This document shows positions 1 through 8,545 of a DNA stretch of 64,000 nucleotides, piece by piece. This DNA comes from DATAZK01 sp965199805. GTDB lineage: Bacteria; Actinomycetota; Actinomycetes; Frankiales; Frankiaceae. The number at the start of each line of letters is the position of its first letter. The first letter of the stretch is position 1. Under the pieces are notes generated by a model. That model was given only the letters and a program-made list of their open reading frames with translations, searched no databases and had not been told where the DNA came from. The stretch lies in assembly GCA_965199805.1 (NCBI GenBank), contig CBDATO010000001.1, positions 1,302,001 through 1,366,000 of the forward strand, read 5' to 3'. Position numbers and translations under genes: made by a program.

Positions 1-103
1 CGGAGAGGTCGACGCCGCGCAGCGCCTTGGTGTCGCCGAAGGACTTGACCAGGCCTTCCGCCTCGACGGCGTAGGTGTTCTGGTCGGTGTCGCGAAGTGC
101 CAT
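1..103 (-). CDS. ABC transporter ATP-binding protein, N-terminus only
   Basis: The reading frame starts at the ATG at 103 on the minus strand and leaves the window at base 1. The visible N-terminus includes AEGLVKSFGDTKALRGVDLS, which is the first beta-strand pattern of ABC ATPases of the drug-export (DrrA/CcmA-like) type, in which 'L.K.FG...AL.GVD' precedes the Walker A loop. Walker A itself is outside the window, so substrate and subfamily are inferred only. A dyad element lies directly upstream (114-131). Confidence 0.75.
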   Translation of the reverse strand, partial: MALRDTDQNTYAVEAEGLVKSFGDTKALRGVDLS

Positions 104-113
104 GCGATCAACA

Positions 114-131
114 TGACAGCCACCACTGTCA
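114..131. promoter_or_regulatory. TGACAG-N6-CTGTCA dyad upstream of the ABC ATPase gene
   Basis: A perfect 6+6 bp inverted repeat with a 6-bp spacer sits 11 bases upstream of the ATG at 103. The same hexamer occurs again inverted at 148-153 and 169-174. This is a plausible operator for a dimeric repressor of the exporter gene. No regulator gene for it is visible in the window, so the role is inferred from position and symmetry. Confidence 0.4.
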
Positions 132-146
132 CGGCGCGCACCGAAC

Positions 147-175
147 ACTGTCAGCCCACCCGCGCGGCTGACAGT
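147..175. terminator. 9-bp hairpin over the acylase stop codon
   Basis: ACTGTCAGC (147-155) and GCTGACAGT (167-175) form a perfect 9-bp stem with an 11-nt loop. The stem overlaps the first base of the stop codon of the penicillin acylase gene. There is no U-tract, so it may be a weak actinobacterial-style terminator or part of the operator repeats just beyond it. Confidence 0.4.
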
Positions 176-2775
176 CAGCCGATGACCTGCTGGAACGTCG
201 GGCGGTTCTGCCAGTCGATCGGCGCCGTGGTCTCCCCGACGAACATGAAGTCGATGTCGTCGCGCTTCTTGTCGTACGTCCACCGCGCCGGGTCCGAGGT
301 GCCCTGCGCGCGGGTCAGCGTCGCGACGGCGGTCCGCAGCGTCTGGCGCAGCTCCGTCCGGCAGTCGGCGAGCACCCCCTTGCCGCAGTAGCCCTGCGAC
401 ATCGGGCTCGCGACCGGCCGGCCGAGCACCGTGCGCAGGTCACGAGCCACCCACGAGTACGCGCCCACGTTGTTCCAGGCCGAGCCGCGGTTCTTCTCAC
501 TCGGGGCGTTGTCCAGATCGGTCGGGATCGTGTCGACGAGCGCGCCGAGCCGCGGGCGTACGACCTGCTTCGCCACCAGCGGATACCAGGCGTCCATCAG
601 GGCGATCGCATTCTGATCGGTGTAGGCCCCGGTACGCGCGCGGTCGACCCGGTGCGCGCCGCCGGCGAGCCAGTTCCGCAATACCCCCGTGTACGGACGC
701 AGCTGCGGGTCGTCGCCGACCACCGCGAGCATGTCGTCGAGCAGGTACGCGCCGCGCACGTCGACGGTGGCGGCGTCGAGCATGTTGGCCGTCAGGCCCG
801 CCCGGTCGAGCTTGCCCTTCGCGAGCGACGCCTGCACCCGGTCGCGCAGGGCGAGCACCCGCTGCACGGGACCCCAGCCCCACTGGTCGTCGGCCGCGTA
901 CGTGCCCGCCGTCGGCTTGTTGTTCCAGCTGACGAGATAGCCCTGCGGCGGGTTCACGGCCTGCGGATGCGCCGCGATCGGCAGCTCGCCGGTCCAGTCC
1001 CACTTGCTGTCGCCCCACCGCGGCAGGTCGGGGTCGACACCTTTGGCGCGTACCGGCAGGGCGCCCGAGCTGTAGGACGCGATGTCGCGGGTGTCAACGT
1101 AGAACCAGTTGAACGTGAAGCCGACCTTGCTGAACGCGTCGACGAAGTCGCGCGGGCCCTTGATGGCGGCCGGGTCGTTCATCTGGGCGAAGCCGAGCAC
1201 CGAGTCCGGCTCGCGACCGTAGGTCGAACGCTGCAGCACGACGGCCACCGGCACCCCGCCGGCGGTGGTGCGGTACTGCACCACGCCGTGCCGGGTCCGC
1301 AGGTCGGGCAGCCGGGCGATGACCGCACCGGTGCCGCCCTTAGCCCGCAGCACGTGCTCGCGCGAGGTCATCGGCCGGCACGTGCCGTCGTCGAGGTAGC
1401 CGGTGGAGCCGACCGTCGCCGTCGCGCCGCCGGGGTCGCAGAGCTTCTCGAGGACGGTGTCGACGACGTCGCCGCTGGAGCTCGTCGCCGACCACGCGTA
1501 GCTGCGCCCGTGCCCGATGAGGACCGCGAACTGCAGGTTGGCGAACGCCACCCCCCGCGCCTCGTAGTGCGGGCCGTGCAAGGCGATCTCGTCGAAGAAG
1601 TTCGGGCTCTGATACGCGGTCTGCGGGCCCATCACGGCGATCGGCCGTCCGGTCGTGGTGTGCGCCCCGGAGACCAGCAGCGCGTTGCTCATCTGCGCCG
1701 GCAGCCCCAGCCGGTCGGCGAGCGTCTCGCCGCCGCCGGCGCCGGCTCCGGACAGCTGCGGGATGGCGCCGGAGCCGCCCGTGCCCGGCGCCGTGCTGGC
1801 CCCGACGTCGGGCAGCGCGACGGCCGCCGGGTCGACGTCGACCGGCGCCCCGTGCGGCTGCTCCCCCGGGTCCGTCACCGGCGTGCCCTTGTCCTGCGCG
1901 TCGCGCAGGTCGGCGAAGACCGTGCCGGCCTGCGCCGTCCCCATCGCCTTGCGCAGGCGCTGCAGGAACGCGGCGTTCTGCGCCTCCTGACCGCCGCCCT
2001 TGCCGTAGATGCCACCGATCAGGGCGGCGGCGTAGACCACGTCGGCGCGGGTGTAGACGGCCGGCGTGAGGCCGAGCAGGCCGTAGACGGCGGGGCAGGT
2101 CTTGGCCTGAACGGTCGGGCACAGCGCCTTGCGGGCGGCGTTGGCCCCGGCGACGAAGGCGTCGAGCCGGTTGATCAGCTCCTTGCCGGCCGGGCCCTGC
2201 GCGGCCAGCGCGTCGAGCTGCTGCTGCGCCTCGGCGGGCGTGTAGTCGGCCTGCCGGAGCTGCGCCGCGTCGGTCGCGAGGTTGTCCTTGGTCGGGCCGA
2301 GCAGCTCCGAGAGCCGGGCGGCACCGGCGTAGCGGATGACGTCCATGACGAACATGCGGTCCTGGGTGCCCGCGTACCCCGCGCCCCAGGCGGTGTCCGC
2401 GTCGGTCGTGCCGTAGACGTACGGCACGTCGAAGGCGTCGCGCTTGATGACGACGCCGGCCTTCGGCGTCTCCGTCCGGACGACGGTCACCGGGTCCAGC
2501 GGCGCCTGCTTGTAATAGCTGCCGAGCTGCGCCTCGGTCAGCTTCGCGGGGTCGACGGTGGTGAGGGCGTCGTACATGGCGCGCTGGCTCTTTCCCGTCG
2601 CGGCGCCGGGCGGCAGGATGCTCAGCACGTCGAGGGCGCCCTGCGGTGCGGCGCTCGAGCTCGCGCTGCCGTCGGGCGGGCCGCCGGTGGTGCTGCCCGA
2701 GCACGCCGAGGCAGCGAGGGCGACCGCGACACCGATGGCGACCGTCGCCAGGCCCCGACCTCGTGCATGCCTCAT
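175..2775 (-). CDS. Penicillin acylase family lipoprotein (Ntn hydrolase)
   Basis: The product is 866 residues, the usual size of penicillin/cephalosporin/acyl-homoserine-lactone acylase precursors. The N-terminus is a lipoprotein signal with a lipobox-like LAASAC, so the enzyme is probably tethered outside the membrane. The alpha-subunit pattern (RDAFDVPYVYG, GYAGTQDR, RYAGAARLSELLG) covers about residues 111-150. The nucleophile region QMSNALLVSG places the catalytic serine at about residue 363, where autocleavage would release the beta subunit. The linker before it (about 300-360) is Pro/Gly-rich. The ATG at 2775 has GGGAG 7 nt upstream. The gene follows the HTH protein and the substrate-binding lipoprotein in the same orientation. 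The true amide substrate cannot be read from the sequence. Confidence 0.9.
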   Translation of the reverse strand: MRHARGRGLATVAIGVAVALAASACSGSTTGGPPDGSASSSAAPQGALDVLSILPPGAATGKSQRAMYDALTTVDPAKLTEAQLGSYYKQAPLDPVTVVRTETPKAGVVIKRDAFDVPYVYGTTDADTAWGAGYAGTQDRMFVMDVIRYAGAARLSELLGPTKDNLATDAAQLRQADYTPAEAQQQLDALAAQGPAGKELINRLDAFVAGANAARKALCPTVQAKTCPAVYGLLGLTPAVYTRADVVYAAALIGGIYGKGGGQEAQNAAFLQRLRKAMGTAQAGTVFADLRDAQDKGTPVTDPGEQPHGAPVDVDPAAVALPDVGASTAPGTGGSGAIPQLSGAGAGGGETLADRLGLPAQMSNALLVSGAHTTTGRPIAVMGPQTAYQSPNFFDEIALHGPHYEARGVAFANLQFAVLIGHGRSYAWSATSSSGDVVDTVLEKLCDPGGATATVGSTGYLDDGTCRPMTSREHVLRAKGGTGAVIARLPDLRTRHGVVQYRTTAGGVPVAVVLQRSTYGREPDSVLGFAQMNDPAAIKGPRDFVDAFSKVGFTFNWFYVDTRDIASYSSGALPVRAKGVDPDLPRWGDSKWDWTGELPIAAHPQAVNPPQGYLVSWNNKPTAGTYAADDQWGWGPVQRVLALRDRVQASLAKGKLDRAGLTANMLDAATVDVRGAYLLDDMLAVVGDDPQLRPYTGVLRNWLAGGAHRVDRARTGAYTDQNAIALMDAWYPLVAKQVVRPRLGALVDTIPTDLDNAPSEKNRGSAWNNVGAYSWVARDLRTVLGRPVASPMSQGYCGKGVLADCRTELRQTLRTAVATLTRAQGTSDPARWTYDKKRDDIDFMFVGETTAPIDWQNRPTFQQVIG

Positions 2776-2835
2776 CCGCCCGCTCCCGTCGTCGCCGCCG
2801 TCCCGCGCGGCACCGTATCCGGCGGACGGCCGACC

Positions 2836-3594
2836 TCAGGCGGGGCGCCCCCGCTGGTGCCCGACCTCGTCCCAGCGGCGGTAGGCACCCTGCGGCGTGA
2901 TGCCGGTGGCCAACCCGATCTTGACCCAGCTGGCCCCCATCGCCCGGGCGAGCCGCACCTCGGCCTCGAGCCGGCGCTCCAACTCCGCGAGCAGCCGCAT
3001 CCGGCGGGCGATGCTGACCAGCTCGAACGTGTAGTCGGGCGCGGCCGTCGACTCCGGCAGCGCCGCGAGGAAGACGTCGCGGACGGCCTCGGCCCGTTCG
3101 TCGCGCTGCAGGAGCCGGCGCAGCACGCACCAGTGGTCGCTCTGCCGCGCGAAGGCCACGTCGGCCGCGGTCAGCGCGGTGTACGCAGCCTCGACGAAGG
3201 CACGTGCGGACTCGTCCGATGCGTCACCGTCGTGCAGCTCCGCGCAGGTGGCCCGGGCCGCGGCGAGGTCGCGAGCGGTCCGGGTGAAGGCCGCCGACCG
3301 GCGCAGGACATCACCGAGTGACTCGACCACCCGGTCGTCCCGCCGCATGGTCGCGAAGGTCCGTCGGCTGGAGCGCAGCAGCCGCTCCGCCGCCTCGGCC
3401 AAGCTGGGCCGCCCCGCGGCGGACGGCACCACCACCGACCCGACCCCGCTGGTCAGTGCCTCGGCCAGGACGGACAGCTGACGCGTGAGCAGCACGAGCT
3501 CCGCGGCCGCCGTGTGCGCCGCGGCGAGGTCGTCCACCAGGCCGGCCGGCGCCGTCTCATCGACGGCGTCGGCCGGCCCCACCCGTGTGGGCAC
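2836..3594 (-). CDS. Hypothetical protein with C-terminal helix-turn-helix
   Basis: The 252-residue protein is helical and Ala/Arg-rich. Its only recognisable part is the C-terminus, where RRLEAEVRLARAMGASWVKI followed by GLATGITPQGAYRRW matches the short HTH often found at the end of actinobacterial hypothetical proteins (W..IG..LG.T.QaA..R). The GTG start lies 6 bases after the stop of the substrate-binding protein gene and has GGGAG about 10 nt upstream inside that gene, which suggests translational coupling. A DNA-binding role is inferred from the HTH alone; the first 200 residues are not recognised. Confidence 0.7.
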   Translation of the reverse strand: MPTRVGPADAVDETAPAGLVDDLAAAHTAAAELVLLTRQLSVLAEALTSGVGSVVVPSAAGRPSLAEAAERLLRSSRRTFATMRRDDRVVESLGDVLRRSAAFTRTARDLAAARATCAELHDGDASDESARAFVEAAYTALTAADVAFARQSDHWCVLRRLLQRDERAEAVRDVFLAALPESTAAPDYTFELVSIARRMRLLAELERRLEAEVRLARAMGASWVKIGLATGITPQGAYRRWDEVGHQRGRPA

Positions 3595-3600
3595 TGGCGA

Positions 3601-5028
3601 CTAACTCCCGGTGACGTAGGTCTTGACCGTCTTCACGTTCTGCGGGTCGCAGTTGTACGGCTCCATGCCCTTGGTCGGGTTGGTGACCTTCTCGGCGTAC
3701 TGGAAGCCGGAGGCCGTCAGCTCGACGAGCACCATGCAGGTCGAGGCCTTGTAGCCCTTGATGTCCTGCGGCGGGTAGAGGCCGCCGGCGGTCCAGTCCG
3801 AGTGGTCCTTCGCCTTCTCGAGCACGCAGTCGACCGTCAGGTTCGACCCGCACGCCTTGGCCGACTCGGCGAAGAGCAGCCACGAGCTGAACGACGACAG
3901 CGTGAAGGTGGTGAGCTTCGGGTTCGAGACCGCTCCCTTGATGATGCTTTCCGCCTGCTGCAGCACCGGGTACTTGTCCTTCAATTCGAAGGGCAGGGCG
4001 TTGAATTGCACGTAGCTCGGCGGCAGGGTGCCCAGCGACTTCGCGCCGGCGACAGCCTGCGGGCCGTAGAACTGGGTGCTGTAGAGGATCCAGTCCGGGT
4101 TGTAGCCCGTGTTCTTCATCGCCTGCACGATCGGCGTCGGGTCCTGGGCCGAGATCTGGTAGATGCCCTTCGTGCCGGTGCTCTTGAACTGCTCGATGTA
4201 CGGCCGGTAGTTGTCCACCTGCACCGGCTGGTTCTGCACGACCGAGACCTTGACCCCGATCTGCTGCAGGTACTCCTGCGCCTTCAGCCCGGTCGGGATG
4301 ATCGAGGCCAGCGAGCTGCTGCCGACGCCCACGCCGGTCTTGCTGGTCGGGTAGGCCTCGGTGAGCAGGCGCATGCCGCCGTTGTTGATCTGGTTCGACG
4401 GGATCGGCACCGACTGGACCTGGTACTTCGCGTCGACCGCCTGCGGCGAGGTGACGTACGCGGGGATCTGCCCGAGCTTGCACGCCTCACGGATCTTGAC
4501 GCCGGCGCTGTCGAACGCGTTGCCGTTGCCGACCGTCATGAAGTCCTTCTGGCAGGCCTGGGTGAAGACCTGGCCCACGTTGAAGAGCTTCGCGTCCAGC
4601 TTGTCGACCACGATCTTGCGGCCGAGGATGCCGCCGGCCGCGTTGCACCACTTGCTGAAGCCGTCGGCGGTGTCGAAGAACTCCTGCTCCAGACCGGGCG
4701 CGGCAGCAGCCCCCGGGTCGGCCGTCGTGCCGATGTGGATCTCGGTGTCGGTGACCCCGCGGGCGGTGGCGCCCTTCGCGTCGCCGGGGCCGCAGATCGC
4801 CTTGAGCGTGCCGAAGTCGCCGGCCGCCGCACTGCTCGTCGGAGCGGCCGACCCCGTGCTCGAGCTCCCACCCGTCGGCGGCGTGCTCGGGCTCTGGCTG
4901 CTGCCCGAGCGACCGCACGCGGTGAAGACGAGCGTGACCGCGGCCCCCAGCGCCAGCGGCGGACCGAGCGCGCTGAACGGCCGACGCCGCCGTCCCTTCA
5001 CCGTGCTGATTCGAGGAGGACGCGACAT
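3601..5028 (-). CDS. ABC transporter substrate-binding lipoprotein (branched-chain amino acid type)
   Basis: The protein is a periplasmic-binding-protein type I (Peripla_BP_6/LivJ-like) lipoprotein of about 475 residues. The N-terminus has an Arg-rich stretch, a hydrophobic helix and the lipobox LVFTAC. The ATG at 5028 is chosen over the in-frame GTG at 5094 because it has CGGAG 7 nt upstream and places the signal peptide at the N-terminus. A Ser/Thr/Pro-rich linker follows the lipid cysteine, then the binding fold (TDTEIHIGTTADPG; later QNQPVQVDNYRPYIEQFKST). No permease or ATPase for it lies nearby, so it may be an orphan binding protein. Confidence 0.85.
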   Translation of the reverse strand: MSRPPRISTVKGRRRRPFSALGPPLALGAAVTLVFTACGRSGSSQSPSTPPTGGSSSTGSAAPTSSAAAGDFGTLKAICGPGDAKGATARGVTDTEIHIGTTADPGAAAAPGLEQEFFDTADGFSKWCNAAGGILGRKIVVDKLDAKLFNVGQVFTQACQKDFMTVGNGNAFDSAGVKIREACKLGQIPAYVTSPQAVDAKYQVQSVPIPSNQINNGGMRLLTEAYPTSKTGVGVGSSSLASIIPTGLKAQEYLQQIGVKVSVVQNQPVQVDNYRPYIEQFKSTGTKGIYQISAQDPTPIVQAMKNTGYNPDWILYSTQFYGPQAVAGAKSLGTLPPSYVQFNALPFELKDKYPVLQQAESIIKGAVSNPKLTTFTLSSFSSWLLFAESAKACGSNLTVDCVLEKAKDHSDWTAGGLYPPQDIKGYKASTCMVLVELTASGFQYAEKVTNPTKGMEPYNCDPQNVKTVKTYVTGS

Positions 5029-5180
5029 GGCAACTCCGATTCGCTCATGGCCCGAAGCACTGCTGCGGACGTGACGCGCGTCACACTGACACACGTGGCG
5101 GATTCTGAGAACGAATTCCGCAAACTGCGCCCCGCACGTGTGGGCAATCGCGAATTGTCGGGCGGTCGGCTTAATTCGGC

Positions 5181-5255
5181 GTGCCGAAAGTGGGTGCTGT
5201 CGGCTGTGCCGAAAATGGGGGCTGTCGACGTGCCGAAAGTCGGTGGTGTCAGTCG
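5181..5255. repeat. Three imperfect direct repeats of a GTGCCGAAA unit
   Basis: Units begin at 5181, 5206 and 5230, each starting GTGCCGAAA and continuing with a G/T-rich GGGTGCTGTCG-like tail, so the period is about 24-25 bp. The last unit runs into the end of the response-regulator gene. The block lies upstream of the substrate-binding protein gene. It could be a regulator-binding array; only three units exist and spacers are absent, so it is not a CRISPR. Confidence 0.6.
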
Positions 5256-5965
5256 GTGTTGTCGAACGCTCCCGGGCGCACGAGACCGCTCTCGTACGCG
5301 ACCACGACGGCCTCGACCCGGCTGGCCGTGCCGAGCTTGGTCAGCACGCTGCTGACGTGCGTCTTCACGGTGGTCTCGCCGAGGTGCAGCTCGCGCGAGA
5401 GCCGCCGGTTGGACCAGCCCCGCGCCATCCCGATCAGCACCTCGCGCTCACGGGCGCTCAACGCCGCGAGTCCGGCCTGCCAGCGCTGCGAATACGTGGT
5501 CTCGCTGTCGCGCTTCTCCAGCTCCAGGCACCGGGCGATGAGCGTGCCGGCCACCGAGGGATCGACCAGCGCGTCGCCGCGGTGCGCGGCCCGGATGCCC
5601 GCGACGAGCAGGTCGGGGCCCGCGTCCTTGAGCAGGAAGCCGGCCGCTCCCGCACGTACCGCGCCGAGCACGTACGTCTCGTCGTCGAACGTCGTCAGCA
5701 CCACCACCGCGGGGGCACCGGGCCCCGACGCCCGGATGCGCCGGGTGCTCTCCAGGCCGTCGAGCACCGGCATGCGGACGTCCATCAGCACCACGTCGGG
5801 AGTCACCCGGCGGACGACGTCGAGCGCGGCCATGCCGTCGGCCGCCTCCCCGACGACCTCCAGGTCGGGCTCGTGGTCGATGATCATGCGCAGCCCGGCG
5901 CGGATGACGGCCTGGTCGTCGACCACGACGACCCGGGTGCTCGCCGCGGGCTCGACGCCCGTCAT
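5249..5965 (-). CDS. NarL/LuxR-family response regulator
   Basis: The 238-residue protein has an N-terminal receiver domain (RVVVVDDQAV; phospho-acceptor Asp62 in LMDVRMPVLDG; conserved Thr and Lys in VVLTTFD and FLLKDA) and a C-terminal LuxR-type HTH (LSAREREVLIGMARGWSNRR, then TTVKTHVSSVLTKLG). The ATG at 5965 is chosen because it overlaps the stop codon of the upstream kinase in an ATGA arrangement. It is the output partner of that kinase. Its targets are not known; the adjacent substrate-binding protein gene with repeats in its upstream region is a candidate. Confidence 0.93.
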   Translation of the reverse strand: MTGVEPAASTRVVVVDDQAVIRAGLRMIIDHEPDLEVVGEAADGMAALDVVRRVTPDVVLMDVRMPVLDGLESTRRIRASGPGAPAVVVLTTFDDETYVLGAVRAGAAGFLLKDAGPDLLVAGIRAAHRGDALVDPSVAGTLIARCLELEKRDSETTYSQRWQAGLAALSAREREVLIGMARGWSNRRLSRELHLGETTVKTHVSSVLTKLGTASRVEAVVVAYESGLVRPGAFDNTD

Positions 5966-7218
5966 GCCAGACCGGTCGGCAGCAGCGCCATGACGCGCCA
6001 CCCGCCGCGCTCGCTCGGGCCGAGCTGCAGCCAGCCGCCGCAGCTCTGGGCCCGCTCGCGCATGCCGATGAGGCCGTGGCCGGTGCGGTGACCGCGCTTG
6101 ATGGGCAGACCTCCCTGTGGTGGCGCGCCGACGGTGCCGTCGTCGTCAATGCTGATGAGCAGACCGTCGTGCGTGGCCGACAGCCGCACCTCGGCGGAGG
6201 TGGCCGAGGCGTGCACCAGGATGTTGGTCAGTGCCTCCTGCACGATGCGTACGGCCGCGGCCTGCACGTGCGTCGCGATGGTCGGCATGTCGTCCACCCG
6301 CAGCCGCACCTCGAGGCCGGCCGCGCCCACCCGCTCGGCGATCGACGGCAGCGCCGACAGGCTCTCCTCCGGCGCCCGCACGCTCGGCTCGTCCTGCCGC
6401 AGCACGCGCACCACCTGCCGCATGGCCGCCAGCGCGTCCTGGCCGGTGCTGGCGATCCACTGGGTCGCGAGCCGCGGCGCTTCGGGGTCACGGTCGGCGA
6501 CCCGCTCGGCGGCCTGCGCGCGGATGACGATCGCGCTGACGTGATGAGCCACCACGTCGTGCAGCTCGCGGGCGATCCGGGTGCGCTCGGCGGCGATGAC
6601 CTGCCGTGACTCGAGCTCCCGCAGCTCCATCAGCTCGGCGTTGCGGGCCGCGAGCAGCGAGGCGGTGCGGCGGGCCCGCGCGATCGACTCCCCCAGCAAC
6701 GTGATGGCGATGGCCGCGACGAAGGCGAACGCCGTCGGGGCGGGATCGCTGATCAGCGTCGGCACCTCGGACGGCGACGGCAGGCCGAAGTTGGTGCCGC
6801 TGCCGAGGTCGGATGCCACCCGCGCGAGCGCGGGCAGCGCGCCGGTCAGCACCGTCACGCCGGCCAGGCACCACGGCAGCGCCCACCGCCAGCTGAGGCC
6901 ACCCGTCGCCGTGATGATGAACCCGACCACCAGCACCGGCACGATGTGGAACTCGCTGACCAGGTTGGCACCCGACTCGGCGTACGCGACCGGATAGGCG
7001 AGCGCGGCGGTGACGACGCAGGTGCGTGGAAACCTTCGCGACAGCGCAGTGGCCAGGACGGTGGCGACGCCCGCCACGCACCAGGTGCGGCCGTAGCTGG
7101 TCCAGGTCAGCCCGCCGCGGCTGAGCAGGGCGAAGCCCCCGAACCAGACCATCGCCACCATGGCGGCCACGGACGCGTCACGCAGCCAGGCCGGGAGCTG
7201 TCTCCACCGGCCACCCAC
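5962..7218 (-). CDS. Sensor histidine kinase (HisKA_3 type)
   Basis: The N-terminal half carries several membrane helices. It is followed by the dimerisation and phospho-acceptor helix with His in IARELHDVVAHHVSAI, and a C-terminal HATPase domain with N-box VQEALTNILVHA, the DDG turn and G-box GHGLIGMRERA. This is the NarX/DesK-type architecture typical of actinobacterial NarL partners. The start at GTG 7218 gives 418 residues beginning just before the first helix; the frame stays open back to 7416, so the start is not certain. The stop overlaps the response-regulator start by four bases (ATGA), so the two are translationally coupled. Confidence 0.88.
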   Translation of the reverse strand: MGGRWRQLPAWLRDASVAAMVAMVWFGGFALLSRGGLTWTSYGRTWCVAGVATVLATALSRRFPRTCVVTAALAYPVAYAESGANLVSEFHIVPVLVVGFIITATGGLSWRWALPWCLAGVTVLTGALPALARVASDLGSGTNFGLPSPSEVPTLISDPAPTAFAFVAAIAITLLGESIARARRTASLLAARNAELMELRELESRQVIAAERTRIARELHDVVAHHVSAIVIRAQAAERVADRDPEAPRLATQWIASTGQDALAAMRQVVRVLRQDEPSVRAPEESLSALPSIAERVGAAGLEVRLRVDDMPTIATHVQAAAVRIVQEALTNILVHASATSAEVRLSATHDGLLISIDDDGTVGAPPQGGLPIKRGHRTGHGLIGMRERAQSCGGWLQLGPSERGGWRVMALLPTGLA

Positions 7219-7284
7219 CTGCCCAGGATAGAGCCGGGCCGCTCCGCTGACGCTCGTCCCTGTGGACGGCACCCCGGGCCGGCC

Positions 7285-7301
7285 CCTCCTTCGAAAGGAG
7301 G
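7285..7301 (+). promoter_or_regulatory. Hairpin sequestering a perfect Shine-Dalgarno
   Basis: CCTCCTT-CGA-AAGGAGG forms a perfect 7-bp stem with a 3-nt loop. Its 3' arm contains AGGAGG, spaced 8 nt from an ATG at 7310 that is in frame with the ATP-grasp protein downstream. In the RNA, the ribosome-binding site would be base-paired, which implies translation may need unfolding, for example by temperature, protein or a leading ribosome. Confidence 0.5.
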
Positions 7302-7309
7302 AGCCGCCC

Positions 7310-8545
7310 ATGGCCGGAGCCACCCGAAGGCCCTCCGAACGTCGTGCGATCCCGGCCGCTTGGTCGATGGGCAGACCGACAGGCCGCGCACAGCATTCAC
7401 CTATGAGCGTTGACACCGCCGCCCCCTCCGTCCGGCAGCAGCCGGTCCCCGCCCGCCGGGGTCGTGCCTACGGAGCCCTGCGCGCCGTCCCGAGCTCGCC
7501 GCGGCCGGTGGTCGTCGTGCTCTTCGGCGGGAGCGCGGACGCGTACGACGTCTCGTGCGCCTCGGCCGCGGCGGCACTCGAGACCCTCGACGCCGAGCGC
7601 TACGAGGTCGTCCCCATCCAGCTCTGCAAGGGCGGCCAGTGGGTGGTCGGCGACGCGGCCACGGCGGCACGTGCGGCCGGTCGCGGGCCGCAGGAGCTGG
7701 CAGCGCTGCTCGCGCCCGACCCCGGGACGACGCTCGCCGCCGGCTTCCGCGCCGCCACCGAGACGCTGCGGGGCGCCGACGTCGCCCTGCCCGCGATGCA
7801 CAGCCGCTTCGGCGCCGACGGCACCTTGCAGAGCGTGCTCGACACCCTCGGCGTCGCGTACGTCGGCAGCGGGGTGCACGCGAGCACCGCCGCCTCCAGC
7901 GCCGCGGTCACCCGCCGCCTCCTCGCTTCCGCCGGGGTTTCCGCCGCCCCGGCGGTCGTCCTGCGTCCCGGCGTCGACGACCTGACCGCCGACGAGCGCC
8001 GACGCGTCGCCCTGCCCGCCCGCGTCGTCCCGGTCCGCGGCAAGCAGCACCCGGCGCGCGTCATCACCCGCTGGGGCCAGCTGCCGGCGGCAGTCGCCGC
8101 GGCCCGCCGTCCGGGTGAGGCGGTGATGGTCGAGCACCTGGCCTCCGGGCGCCGGGTCGAGCTCGGCGTGCTCGAGCTGCCCGACGGCCGCCTCGAGGTC
8201 GGCGCGCCCGCCTCCCTGCACGGCACGACCTGGCCCACGTACGAGCTCCCCGCCCGCCTCGAGCCGGGTCAGCCGCGCGAGCTCAACCAGCTCGCCGTCC
8301 GCACCTTCCGCGCCCTCGGCTGTCAGGGTCTGCTGCAGCTCGAGGTGGCCCTCCCGGAGTCCGGCGGCCCGCTCGTCACCGGCGTCGACACGCTGCCCCC
8401 GCTCACCCCCGCCGCGCCGTTCCTGCAGCTCTGGCGGCCCGGTGGACGTTCGTACGCCGACGTCCTCGACGTCCTCATCCGCACCGCGCTGACCAGCGGC
8501 TCGCGGCGTCGGCCCTCCGCTTCTAGGCCGGCGCGCGCCGGCTGA
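7310..8545 (+). CDS. D-alanine-D-alanine ligase-like ATP-grasp protein, catalytic motifs altered
   Basis: The protein resembles Ddl from VVVLFGGSADAYDVSCASAA onward. It has the N-terminal domain, the linker to SAAVTRRLLASAGV, the ATP-grasp core (VMVEHLASGRRVELGVLE) and the ending GVDTLPPLTP...YADVLDVLI. Key Ddl residues differ: the usual lysine of the VKP strand is not in place (RVVPVRGKQ), and the E-V-N-T metal-binding motif reads GVDT. It may therefore be a non-catalytic paralogue or act on another substrate. ATG 7310 has a perfect AGGAGG and gives 411 residues. ATG 7403 (380 residues) lacks a Shine-Dalgarno but gives a more typical N-terminus. The stop lies inside the convergent TetR gene. 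Confidence 0.75.
   Translation: MAGATRRPSERRAIPAAWSMGRPTGRAQHSPMSVDTAAPSVRQQPVPARRGRAYGALRAVPSSPRPVVVVLFGGSADAYDVSCASAAAALETLDAERYEVVPIQLCKGGQWVVGDAATAARAAGRGPQELAALLAPDPGTTLAAGFRAATETLRGADVALPAMHSRFGADGTLQSVLDTLGVAYVGSGVHASTAASSAAVTRRLLASAGVSAAPAVVLRPGVDDLTADERRRVALPARVVPVRGKQHPARVITRWGQLPAAVAAARRPGEAVMVEHLASGRRVELGVLELPDGRLEVGAPASLHGTTWPTYELPARLEPGQPRELNQLAVRTFRALGCQGLLQLEVALPESGGPLVTGVDTLPPLTPAAPFLQLWRPGGRSYADVLDVLIRTALTSGSRRRPSASRPARAG

Noticed and set aside
652..3321. 889-codon open frame on the plus strand
   Set aside because: It is antisense to the penicillin acylase gene, Arg/Gly/Val-rich with no domains, a typical high-GC shadow.
5181..5255. Possible CRISPR array
   Set aside because: Units are adjacent without unique spacers, only three copies exist, and there are no cas genes. 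No CRISPR array was seen anywhere in the window.
3514..5355. 613-codon plus-strand frame
   Set aside because: Antisense to the substrate-binding protein, which has a signal peptide, lipobox and ribosome-binding site; the plus frame has no recognisable product.
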